Positions 12,691-25,029 of a stretch of DNA of 64,000 nt are shown piece after piece; the stretch's first letter is position 1, and each line of letters opens with the position of its first letter. Under the pieces are notes generated by a model, which was given only the letters and a program-made list of their open reading frames with translations, ran no database searches and was not told the DNA's origin. Source of the DNA: Sipunculus nudus (Eukaryota > Annelida > Sipuncula > Golfingiida > Sipunculidae); the NCBI GenBank assembly GCA_026874595.1, contig CM049315.1:198001-262000 (forward strand), read 5' to 3'. Made by a program: the position numbers and the translations under genes.

Positions 12691-15600
12691 AACAATAACT
12701 GAGCTGACCGTGTCTCAATGTGTCCTCCCTCTGTTGGGATCCTTGGTATATATTATATAAACAATAAATAACAATAACTGAGCTGACCGTGTCTCAATGT
12801 GTCCTCCCTCTGCGGGGATCCTTGGAATATATTTTATTAACAATACTTAAAATTAACTGAGCTCACTGTGTCTCAATGTGTCCTTGCTCTGCAGGGATCC
12901 TTGGTATATATTATATTAACAATAAATAAAATTAACTGAGCTCACGGTGTCTCAATGTGTCCTTGCTCTGTGGGGATCCTTGGTATATATTTTATTAACA
13001 ATAAATAAAATTAACTGAGCTCACTGTGTCTCAATGTGTCCTTGCTCTGCAGGGATCCTTGGTAGATATTATATTAACAATAAATAAAATTAACTGAGCT
13101 CACTGTGTCTCAATGTGTCCTTGCTCTGTGGGGATCCTTGGTATATATTTTATTAACAATAAATTGTATTAACTAAGCTCACTGTATCTCAATGTGTCCT
13201 TGCTCTGCAGCGATCCTTGGTATATATATCAACAATAAATAACAATAACTGAGCTGACCGTGTCTCCATGTGTCCTCCCTCTGCGGGGATCCTTGGTATA
13301 TATATTATATTAACAATAAATAAAATTAACTGAGCTGACCGTGTCTCAATGTGTCCTCCCTCTGCAGGGATCCTTGGTAAATATTAACAATAAATAACAA
13401 TAACTGAGCTGACCGTGTCTCAATGTGTCCTCCCTCTGCGGGGATCCTTGGTATATATTATATTAACAATACATAAAATTAACTGAGCTCAATGTGTCCT
13501 CCCTCTGCAGGGATCCTTGGTAAATATTAACAATAAATAACAATAACTGAGCTGACCGTGTCTCAATGTGTCCTCCCTCTGCGGGGTCTCCTTGGTATAT
13601 ATATTATATTAACAATAAATAAAATTAACTGAGCTGACCGTGTCTCAATGTGTCCTCCCTCTGCAGGGATCCTTGGTAAATATTAACAATAAATAACAAT
13701 AACTGAGCTGACCGTGTCTCAATGTGTCCTCCCCTGCGGGGATCCTTGGTATATATTATATTAACAATACATAAAATTAACTGAGCTCAATGTGTCCTTG
13801 CTCTGCTGGGATCCTCGGTAAATATTAAAAATAAATAACAATAAATGAGCTCACTGTGTCTCAATGTGTCCTCCCTCTGCAGGGATCCTTGGTAAATATT
13901 AACAATAAATAACAATAACTGAGCTGACCGTGTCTCAATGTGTCCTCCCTCTGCAGGGATCCTTGGTAAATATTAACAATAAATAACAATAACTGAGCTG
14001 ACTGTGTCTCAATGTGTCCTCCCTCTGCAGGGATCCTTGGTAAATATAAACAATAAATAACAATAACTGAGCTGACCGTGTCTCAATGTGTCCTCCCTCT
14101 GCGGGGATCCTTGGTATATATATTATATTAACAATAAATAAAATTAACTGAGCTGACCGTGTCTCAATGTGTCCTCCCTCTGCAGGGATCCTTGGTAAAT
14201 ATTAACAATAAATAACAATAACTGAGCTGACCGTGTCTCAATGTGTCCTCCCTCTGCGGGGATCCTTGGTATATATTATATTAACAATACATAAAATTAA
14301 TTGAGCTCAATGTGTCCTCCCTCTGCGGGGATCCTTGGTAAATATTAACAATAAATAACAATAACTAAGCTCACTGTCTCAATGTGTCCTTGCTCTGCTG
14401 GGATCCTTGGTAAATATTAACAATATATAACAATAACTAAGCTCACTGTCTCAATGTGTCCTCCCTCTGCGGGGATCCTTGGTATATATTATATTAACAA
14501 TACATAAAATTAACTGAGCTCAATGTGTCCTCCCTCTGAGGGGATCCTTGGTATATATTATATTAACAATACATAAAATTAACTGAGCTCAATGTATCCT
14601 CCCTCTGCGGGGATCCTCGGTAAATATTAACAATAAATAACAATAAATGAGCTAACTGTGTCTCAATGTATCCTTGCTCTGCTGGGATCCTTGGTAAATA
14701 TTAACAATAAATAACAATAAATGAGCTCACTGTGTCTCAATGTGTCCTTGCTCTGCTGGGATCCTTGGTATATATTATATTAACAATACATAAAATTAAC
14801 TGAGCTCACTGTGTCTCAATGTATCCTTGCTCTGCTGGGATCCTCGGTAAATATTAACAATAAATAACAATAACTGAGCTCACCGTGTCTCAATGTGTCC
14901 TTGCTCTGCTGGGATCCTTGGTATATATTATATTAACAATACATAACATTAACTGAGCTCAATGTGTCCTCCCTCTGCGGGGATCCTCGGTAAATATTAA
15001 CAATAAATAACAATAAATGAGCTCACTGTGTCTCAATGTATCCTTGCTCTGCTGGGATTCTTGGTAAATATTAACAATATATAACAATAACTAAGCTCAC
15101 TGTCTCAATGTGTCCTTGCTCTGTGGGGATCCTTGGTAAATATTAACAATAAATAACAATAAATGAGCTCACTGTGTCTCAATGTGCCCTTTGCTCTGCG
15201 GGGATCCTTGGTAAATATTAACAATAAATAACAATAACTGAGCTCACTGTGTCTCAATGTGTCCTTGCTCTGCTGGGATCCTTGGTATATATTATATTAA
15301 CAATACATAAAATTAACTGAGCTCAATGTGTCCTCCCTCTGCGGGGATCCTCGGTAAATATTAACAATAAATAACAATAAATGGGCTCACTGTGTCTCAA
15401 TGTATCCTTGCTCTGCTGGGATTCTTGGTAAATATTAACAATATATAACAATAACTAAGCTCACTGTCTCAATGTGTCCTTGCTCTGTGGGGATCCTTGG
15501 TAAATATTAACAATAAATAACAATAACTGAGCTGACCGTGTCTCAATGTGTCCTCCCTCTGCAGGGATCCTTGGTAAATATTAACAATATATAACAATAA

Positions 15601-18600
15601 CTAAGCTCACTGTCTCAATGTGTCCTTGCTCTGTGGGGATCCTTGGTAAATATTAACAATAAATAACAATAACTGAGCTCACTGTGTCTCAATGAGTCCC
15701 CACTCTGCGGGGAACCTTGGTATATATTATATTAACAATAAATAAAATTAACTGAGCTGACCGTGTCTCAATGTGTCCTTGCTCTGCTGGGATCCTTGGT
15801 AAATATTAACAATATATAACAATAACTAAGCTCACTGTCTCAATGTGTCCTTGCTCTGTGGGGATCCTTGGTAAATATTAACAATAAATAACAATAACTG
15901 AGCTCACTGTGTCTCAATGAGTCCCCACTCTGCGGGGAACCTTGGTATATATTATATAAACAATAAATAAAATTAACTGAGCTCACTGTGTCTCAATGTG
16001 TCCTTGCTCTGCGGAGATCATTGGTAAATATTAACAATAAATAACAATAACTAAGCTCACTGTGTCTCAATGTGTCTTTGCTCTGCTGGGATTCTTGGTG
16101 AATATTAACAATAAATAACAATAAATGAGCTCACTGTGTCTCAATGTGTCGCCACTCTGCGGGGAACCTTGGTATATATTATATTAACAATAAATAAAAA
16201 TAACTGAGCTCACTGTGTCTCAATGTGTCCTTGCTCTGTGGGGATCCTTGGTATATATTTTATTAACAATAAATAAAATTAACTGAGCTCACTGTGTCTC
16301 AATGTGTCCTTGCTCTGCAGGGATCCTTGGTAGATATTATATTAACAATAAATAAAATTAACTGAGCTCACTGTGTCTCAATGTGTCCTTGCTCTGCGGG
16401 GATCCTTGGTATATATTTTATTAACAATAAATTGTATTAACTAAGCTCACTGTATCTCAATGTGTCCTTGCTCTGCAGCGATCCTTGGTATATATATCAA
16501 CAATAAATAACAATAACTGAGCTGACCGTGTCTCCATGTGTCCTCCCTCTGCGGGGATCCTTGGTATATATATTATATTAACAATAAATAAAATTAACTG
16601 AGCTGACCGTGTCTCAATGTGTCCTCCCTCTGCAGGGATCCTTGGTAAATATTAACAATAAATAACAATAACTGAGCAGACCGTGTCTCAATGTGTCCTC
16701 CCTCTGCGGGGATCCTTGGTATATATTATATTAACAATACATAAAATTAACTGAGCTCAATGTGTCCTCCCTCTGCAGGGATCCTTGGTAAATATTAACA
16801 ATAAATAACAATAACTGAGCTGACCGTGTCTCAATGTGTCCTCCCTCTGCGGGGATCCTTGGTATATATATTATATTAACAATAAATAAAATTAACTGAG
16901 CTGACCGTGTCTCAATGTGTCCTCCCTCTGCAGGGATCCTTGGTAAATATTAACAATAAATAACAATAACTGAGCTGACCGTGTCTCAATGTGTCCTCCC
17001 TCTGCGGGGATCCTTGGTATAATTATATTAACAATACATAAAATTAACTGAGCTCAATGTGTCCTTGCTCTGCTGGGATCCTCGGTAAATATTAACAATA
17101 AATAACAATAAATGAGCTCACTGTGTCTCAATGTGTCCTCCCTCTGCAGGGATCCTTGGTAAATATTAACAATAAATAACAATAACTGAGCTGACCGTGT
17201 CTCAATGTGTCCTCCCTCTGCAGGGATCCTTGGTAAATATTAACAATAAATAACAATAACTGAGCTGACCGTGTCTCAATGTGTCCTCCCTCTGCAGGGA
17301 TCCTTGGTAAATATTAACAATAAATAACAATAACTGAGCTAACCGTGTCTCAATGTGTCCTCCCTCTGCGGGGATCCTTGGTATATATATTATATTAACA
17401 ATAAATAAAATTAACTGAGCTGACCGTGTCTCAATGTGTCCTCCCTCTGCAGGGATCCTCGGTAAATATTAACAATAAATAACAATAACTGAGCTGACCG
17501 TGTCTCAATGTGTCCTCCCTCTGCGGGGATCCTTGGTATATATTATATTAACAAAACATAAAATTAACTGAGCTCAATGTGTCCTCCCTCTGCGGGGATC
17601 CTTGGTAAATATTAACAATAAATAACAATAACTAAGCTCACTGTCTCAATGTGTCCTTGCTCTGCTGGGATCCTTGGTAAATATTAACAATATATAACAA
17701 TAACTAAGCTCACTGTCTCAATGTGTCCTCCCTCTGCGGGGATCCTTGGTATATATTATATTAACAATACATAAAATTAACTGAGCTCAATGTGTCCTCC
17801 CTCTGAGGGGAACCTTGGTATATATTATATTAACAATACATAAAATTAACTGAGCTCAATGTGTCCTCCCTCTGCGGGGATCCTCGGTAAATATTAACAA
17901 TAAATAACAATAAATGAGCTCACTGTGTCTCAATGTATCCTTGCTCTGCTGGGATCCTTGGTAAATATTAACAATAAATAACAATAAATGAGCTCACCGT
18001 GTCTCAATGTGTCCTTGCTCTGCTGGGATCCTTGGTATATATTATATTAACAATACATAAAATTAACTGAGCTCACTGTGTCTCAATGTATCCTTGCTCT
18101 GCTGGGATCCTCGGTAAATATTAACAATAAATAACAATAAATGAGCTCACCGTGTCTCAATGTGTCCTTGCTCTGCTGGGATCCTTGGTATATATCATAT
18201 TAACAATACATAACATTAACTGAGCTCAATGTGTCCTCCCTCTGCGGGGATCCTCGGTAAATATTAACAATAAATAACAATAAATGAGCTCACTGTGTCT
18301 CAATGTATCCTTGCTCTGCTGGGATTCTTGGTAAATATTAACAATATATAACAATAACTAAGCTCACTGTCTCAATGTGTCCTTGCTCTGTGGGGATCCT
18401 TGGTAAATATTAACAATAAATAACAATAAATGAGCTCATCGTGTCTCAATGTGCCCTTTCCTCTGCGGGGATCCTTGGTAAATATTAACAATAAATAACA
18501 ATAACTGTGCTCACTGTGTCTCAATGTGTCCTTGCTCTGCTGGGATCCTTGGTATATATTATATTAACAATACATAAAATTAACTGAGCTCAATGTGTCC

Positions 18601-21600
18601 TCCCTCTGCGGGGATCCTCGGTAAATATTAACAATAAATAACAATAAATGAGCTCACTGTGTCTCAATGTATCCTTGCTCTGCTGGGATTCTTGGTAAAT
18701 ATTAACAATATATAACAATAACTAAGCTCACTGTCTCAATGTGTCCTTGCTCTGTGGGGATCCTTGGTAAATATTAACAATAAATAACAATAACTGAGCT
18801 GACCGTGTCTCAATGTGTCCTCCCTCTGCAGGGATCCTTGGTAAATATTAACAATAAATAACAATAACTAAGCTCACTGTCTCAATGTGTCCTTGCTCTG
18901 TGGGGATCCTTGGTAAATATTAACAATAAATAACAATAACTGAGCTCACTGTGTCTCAATGAGTCCCCACTCTGCGGGGAACCTTGGTATATATTATATT
19001 AACAATAAATAAAATTAACTGAGCTCACTGTGTCTCAATGTGTCCTCCCTCTGCGGGGATCCTTGGTAAATATTAACAATAAATAACAATAACTGAGCGG
19101 ACCGTGTCTCAATGTGTCCTCCCTCTGCAGGGATCCTTGGTAAATATTAACAATATATAACAATAACTAAGCTCACTGTCTCAATGTGTCCTTGCTCTGT
19201 GGGGATCCTTGGTAAATATTAACAATAAATAACAATAACTGAGCTCACTGTGTCTCAATGAGTCCCCACTCTGCGGGGAACCTTGGTATATATTATATAA
19301 ACAATAAATAAAATTAACTGAGCTCACTGTGTCTCAATGTGTCCTTGCTCTGCGGAGATCATTGGTAAATATTAACAATAAATAACAATAACTGAGCTCA
19401 CTGTGTCTCAATGTGTCTTTGCTCTGCTGGGATCCTTGGTAAATATTAACAATAAATAACAATAAATGAGCTCACTGTGTCTCAATGTGTCCCCACTCTG
19501 CGGGGAACCTTGGTATATATTATATTAACAATAAATAAAAATAACTGAGCTCACTGTGTCTCAATGTGTCCTTGCTCTGCTGGGATCCTTGGTAAATATA
19601 AACAATAAATAACAATAACTGAGCTGACCGTGTCTCAATGTGTCCTCCCTCTGCAGGGATCCTTGGTAAATATTAACAATATATAACAATAACTAAGCTC
19701 ACTGTCTCAATGTGGCCTTGCTCTGTGGGGATCCTTGGTAAATATTAACAATAAATAACAATAACTGAGCTCACTGTGTCTCAATGAGTCCCCACTCTGC
19801 TGGGATCCTTGGTAAATATTAACAATAAATAACAATAACTGAGCTCACTGTGTCTCAATGAGTCCCCACTCTGCGGGGAACCTTGGTATATATTATATTA
19901 ACAATAAATAAAATTAACTGAGCTCACTGTGTCTCAATGTGTCCTTGCTCTGCTGGGATCCTTGGTAAATATTAACAATAAATAACAATAACTGAGCTGA
20001 CCGTGTCTCAATGTGTCCTCCCTCTGCAGGGATCCTTGGTAAATATTAACAATAAATAACAATAACTAAGCTCACTGTCTCAATGTGTCCTTGCTCTGTG
20101 AGGATCCTTGGTAAATATTAACAATAAATAACAATAACTGAGCTCACTGTGTCTCAATGAGTCCCCACTCTGCGGGGAACCTTGGTATATATTATATAAA
20201 CAATAAATATATAAATTGAGCTCACTGTGTCTCAATGTGTCCTTGCTCTGCGGAGATCATTGGTAAATATTAACAATAAATAACAATAACTGAGCTCACT
20301 GTGTCTCAATGTGTCTTTGCTCTGCTGGGATCCTTGGTAAATATTAACAATAAATAACAATAAATGAGCTCACTGTGTCTCAATAAGGCCCCACTCTGCA
20401 GGGAACCTTGGTATATATTATATTAACAATAAATAAAAATAACTGAGCTCACTGTGTCTCAATGTGTCCTTGCTCTGCTGGGATCCTTGGTAAATATAAA
20501 CAATAAATAACAATAACTGAGCTGACCGTGTCTCAATGTGTCCTCCCTCTGCAGGGATCCTTGGTAAATATTAACAATATATAACAATAACTAAGCTCAC
20601 TGTCTCAATGTGGCCTTGCTCTGTGGGGATCCTTGGTAAATATTAACAATAAATAACAATAACTGAGCTCACTATGTCTCAATGTGTCCTTGCTCTGCGG
20701 AGATCATTGGTAAATATTAACAGTAAATAACAATAACTAAGCTCACTGTGTCTCAATGTGTCCTCCCTCTGCGGGGATCCTTGGTATATATTATATTAAC
20801 AATACATAAAATTAACTGAGCTCAATGTGTCCTCCCTCTGCGGGGATCCTTGGTAAATATTAACAATAAATAACAATAACTAAGCTCACTGTCTCAATGT
20901 GTCCTTGCTCTGCTGGGATCCTTGGTAAATATTAACAATATATAACAATAACTAAGCTCACTGTCTCAATGTGTCCTCCCTCTGTGGGGATCCTTGGTAT
21001 ATATTATATTAACAATACATAAAATTAACTGAGCTCAATGTGTCCTCCCTCTGAGGGGATCCTTGGTATATATTATATTAACAATACATAAAATTAACTG
21101 AGCTCAATGTGTCCTCCCTCTGCGGGGATCCTCGGTAAATATTAACAATAAATAACAATAAATGAGCTCACTGTGTCTCAATGTATCCTTGCTCTGCTGG
21201 GATCCTTGGTAAATATTAACAATAAATAACAATAAATGAGCTCACCGTGTCTCAATGTGTCCTTGCTCTGCTGGGATCCTTGGTATATATTATATTAACA
21301 ATACATAAAATTAACTGAGCTCACTGTGTCTCAATGTATCCTTGCTCTGCTGGGATCCTCGGTAAATATTAACAATAAATAACAATAACTGAGCTCACCG
21401 TGTCTCAATGTGTCCTTGCTCTGCTGGGATCCTTGGTATATATTATATTAACAATACATAACATTAACTGAGCTCAATGTGTCCTCCCTCTGCGGGGATC
21501 CTCGGTAAATATTAACAATAAATAACAATAAATGAGCTCACTGTGTCTCAATGTATCCTTGCTCTGCTGGGATTCTTGGTAAATATTAACAATATATAAC

Positions 21601-22055
21601 AATAACTAAGCTCACTGTCTCAATGTGTCCTTGCTCTGTGGGGATCCTTGGTAAATATTAACAATAAATAACAATAAATGAGCTCACCGTGTCTCAATGT
21701 GCCCTTTGCTCTGCGGGGATCCTTGGTAAATATTAACAATAAATAACAATAACTGTGCTCACTGTGTCTCAATGTGTCCTTGCTCTGCTGGGATCCTTGG
21801 TATATATTATATTAACAATACATAAAATTAACTGAGCTCAATGTGTCCTCCCTCTGCGGGGATCCTCGGTAAATATTAACAATAAATAACAATAACTGAG
21901 CTCACTGTGTCTCAATGTGACCTTGCTCTGCTGGGATCCTTGGTAAATATTAACAATAAATAAAAATAACTGAGCTCACCGTGTCTCAATGTGTCCTTGC
22001 TCTGATGGGATCCTTGGTATATATATTAACAATAAATAACATTAACTGAGCTCAC
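12691..22055. repeat. Satellite B: array of copied FRG1 exon 2 / 5' splice site
   Basis: About 9.4 kb of roughly 120 monomers, 64-80 bp each. A typical plus-strand monomer contains GGGATCCTTGGTAAATATTA, CAATAAATAACAATAACTGA, then GCTCACTGTGTCTCAATGTG and TCCTTGCTCTGC. Aligned with FRG1 exon 2 (22056-22095) and the intron just beyond it (22020-22055), the match covers the exon end, the GT donor and ~35 nt of intron. Read on the minus strand in the exon frame, monomers encode QGSHQSKDTLRH-like peptides beside the exon's own QGSLHSEDTLRH. Monomer types differ at the splice site: GTGAGC, GTCAGC, and a 10-nt deletion removing it. Marker monomers repeat every ~3.26 kb. BamHI sites occur in most units. 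Confidence 0.97.
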
Positions 22056-22135
22056 CATGTCTCAGTGTGTCCTCACTATGTAGTGATCCCTGGTCACGCT
22101 CGTCATGTTTCCTCTTCTTCTTGTGTTTCTTATGA
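22056..22135 (-). CDS. FRG1: FRG1 exon 2 (lysine-rich nuclear-localisation segment)
   Basis: This exon codes for residues 22-49: a basic run (SHKKHKKKRKHDERD) followed by an acidic/polar linker (QGSLHSEDTLRHG). In the FRG1 family exon 1 is followed by just such a KKKK.KDKKRKRE-type localisation signal before the WWTV core. The acceptor is TTCATTTACAG|TC (exon starts 22135) with a TACTAAA branch-point candidate about 25 nt upstream. The donor is GACATG|GTGAGC (22056/22055). The exon is 80 nt, entering in phase 2 and leaving in phase 1, which fits exons 1 and 3 exactly. Reading through the donor meets a TAA after four codons. Its 3' half is the parent, or a captured relative, of satellite B, and its acceptor side abuts a 37-bp array, so it is a single exon sandwiched between two tandem arrays. 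Confidence 0.87.
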
Positions 22136-22156
22136 CTGTAAATGAATATAAATTAT

Positions 22157-23255
22157 TTTAGTATCACTCTGATTTTAGTATCACTATCTTGACATGTTCT
22201 GACCTGTGATTTTAGAATCACTATCTTTACATGTTCTGACTTCTGATTTGAGTAACACTCTCTTAACACGTTCTGACCTGTGATTTTAGTATCACTATCT
22301 GAACATGTTCTGGCCTCTGATGTTAGTATCACCCTCTTAACATGTTCTGGCCTCTGATTGAGTACCACCCTCTTAAAATGTTCTGGCCTCTGATTTGAGT
22401 AACACTCTCTTAACACGTTCTGACCTGTGATTTTAGTATCACCATCTTAACATGTTCTGACCCCTGATTTTAGTATCACTCTCTTAGCATGTTCTTACCT
22501 CTGATTTTAGCAATACTCTCTTAACATGTTCTTACCTCCAATTTTAGTATCACTATTTTAACATGTTCTGACCTGTGATTTTAGTATCACTCTCTTAACA
22601 TGTTCTTACCTATGATTTTAGTATCACTCTCTTAACACGTTCTGACCTGTGATTTAAGTATCACTCTCTTAACATGTTCTGACCTATGATTTTAGTATCA
22701 CTCTCTTAACATGTTCTTTAACCTCTGATTTTAGTATTTCTCCCTTAACATGTTCTGTCCTCTGATATAAGTATCACTATCTTGACATGTTCTGACCTCT
22801 GATTTTAGTATCACTCTCTTAACATGTTCTTACCTCTGATTTGAGTATCACTCTCTTAACATGTTCTTACCTCTGATTTTAGCATTACTCTCTTTACATG
22901 TTCTTACCTCTGATTTTAGCATTACTCTCTTAACATGTTCTTACCTCTGATTTTAGCATATATAATTATTCTCTTAACATGTTCTTACCTCTGATTTGAG
23001 TATTACTCTCTTAACATGTTCTTACCTCTGATTTTAGCATTTGTCTCTTAACGTGTTCTTACCTCTGATTTGAGTATCACTCTCTTAACATGTTCTTGCC
23101 TCTGATTTTAGTATCACTCCATTAACATGTTCTGACCTCTGATTTTAGTATCACTCTGGTTACATGTTCTGACCTATGATTTTAGTATCACTCTCTTAAC
23201 ATGTTCTTACCTCTGATTTTAGCATAACTCTTTTAACATGTTCTGGCCTCTTCTA
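22157..23255. repeat. Satellite C: 37-bp tandem array, about 29 copies
   Basis: The plus-strand unit is TCTGATTTTAGTATCACTCT followed by CTTAACATGTTCTGACC. On the FRG1-sense (minus) strand, most units carry GATACTAAAATCAG, with a TACTAAA branch-site-like core and a following CAG. A final partial unit (GAGTGATACTAAAAT) ends about 20 nt before the exon 2 acceptor and supplies the likely branch point of intron 1. Copies diverge by substitutions and short indels. A minus-strand open frame at 22416-22153 is only the repeat read in frame. Confidence 0.95.
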
Positions 23256-24800
23256 AAAACATTGGAGATATGAAGACTATTATAAATAGGGATTCAAGCG
23301 CCTGTGGACAAGCCCCTGTGGACATACCCTGAAATAGGTAGCCATGGTAAAGGTAAGACAAAGCCACGGGTCTTTAAAATTAAGGCCATGGATCCTTATT
23401 TTAGATGCTATGAGTAATATTGTTATATGGTTGGTATTTTTAGAGATATAGCAGAAAAAATGATATGTAAAAGTGTTTTTTGTGTTACGCCCCCTGGTGG
23501 CACTTAAAAAAAATGAAAATAAGGTTTTACAGCTTTTATTATATAACGTAAAATGTAAAAGTTTCAAAGGGAATTCAGAAAAATTGAGGCCTCTAGGGGA
23601 CCGTTCAGTGATATCTCGCAAACATTTTCAAGTTATACAACTTTTACCCTCAATTAGGCAGGCATGATAAAAACAGAATAAGACCTTTGATCATATAGGT
23701 ATATGGCCATGGATCCTAGTTTAAGATACTTGCGAGTAAAGTTGTGATATGGGAGTAATTTAAGAGATACAGTACAATTAGGATTTGTTGAAGTGTTTCT
23801 TGTGCAATGCCCCCTGGGTGCCATTTTAAAAAAAATGAAGAATGAACAGGAGACTAAAATGAGCAACTGTTTATGTGAATGCAACAATTTATGAACAAAG
23901 TTTTGAAGAAAATACGACATTTGTGCATGTCTGTGGCCTTGACATTTGACCTTTGACCCAATTTAAAAAAAAAAAACAAATAGGTCTGATGGTAAGAGAT
24001 ATTTACCAACGGTTTAAGTTTCAGAGCTGTGTCAGAGACAGAAATATTCGAACATTTCTAAGTTTGATAAGTTTTAACCTAAATTAGGTCAATATGATTA
24101 TGGCCAGGAATAAGCGTATTGATTATAATTTTAGTTTCTGTAATAAAAATTCTGACATTGTTTATTGTTTCAAAGCTATTAGACAAAGAACATACTTTAA
24201 CCTGTTTTAGCTGCAACGCCATTTGGTGGCTATATTCGAAAAATGAAAAATCTGTTTATAGATAGATATTAATATATTTCTATTTAACATATTATGTATG
24301 AGTTTCAAAGTGATTCCTTCAAAATTGGGGCTTCTAGGGCATCATTTAAGAAATTTCGCAAAAATGTAGTTCAGTGCCCCCTGTTGGCCATTTTCATTTA
24401 TCTGCAGAAAATCGAGGAATTCTTTATAACTCTACATACTGCAAAAAAATACCTCCCTAGCTTTAAAAATGACAAAGTTACAAAAATATTTTTTAATTTG
24501 AAATTTCAAGATTTTCCCCAAAAATGTGTTATCATAGTAACAACAGAATGAGATGGTTTTGGAACAAGATGAAAGAGCATTTAATGACAAATTAAATGAG
24601 CTATATTTTATTTGGTTACAAGCCTTCTTGACAAAGTTATGAAGAAAGAACCTATTATGAGGGGTGTCAATGACCCTGACCTTGACCTTTGACCGATTAT
24701 AATCCAAAACAATAGGCTTCTATTCTGGTTGATCATAATCTAACTGTATGAATATCAAAGCGATTTGTTCAAAATTGTGGCCTGTAGAGTGCACACAAAC
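23256..24800. repeat. Cluster of diverged GCCCCCTGGTGGC repeats
   Basis: Several copies, a few hundred bases apart, share GCCCCCTGGTGGC- or GCCATTTGGTGGC-like cores followed by AAAAATGAA, and CTTGACCTTTGACC before the next copy. It belongs with the tandem copies at 25.0-26.1 kb and 62.9-64.0 kb. Open frames here are short, start in repeat DNA and are not conserved between copies; none looks like a gene. Confidence 0.6.
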
Positions 24801-25029
24801 AGACAGAGTAACAACCATAGGTCGAACGCTTGCTGGAAATTGACAAGATAGACAGACAGAGAGAAAGAACAAACTGTCGGTTTTCTATCAATTGAGTGAC
24901 TTTCAGAGCCATTGCTGAGAAGTTGTGGCCTGTTGAACGACATATATCACAAATAAGAACATGAAAGCAGAGATAGCTGAGAAGAACCAACAAACGGACA
25001 GACATACTGACACATCTGAGCTAACAGGT

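Noticed and set aside
22153-22416. 87-codon frame with repeated QRPEHFKRVVL-like units
   Set aside because: It is the 37-bp array read across three units; frame is lost elsewhere in the array.
22157-23255. p53-like half sites (AACATGTTC) in each 37-bp unit
   Set aside because: The match lacks one required purine and the other half site is missing; too weak to report as regulatory.
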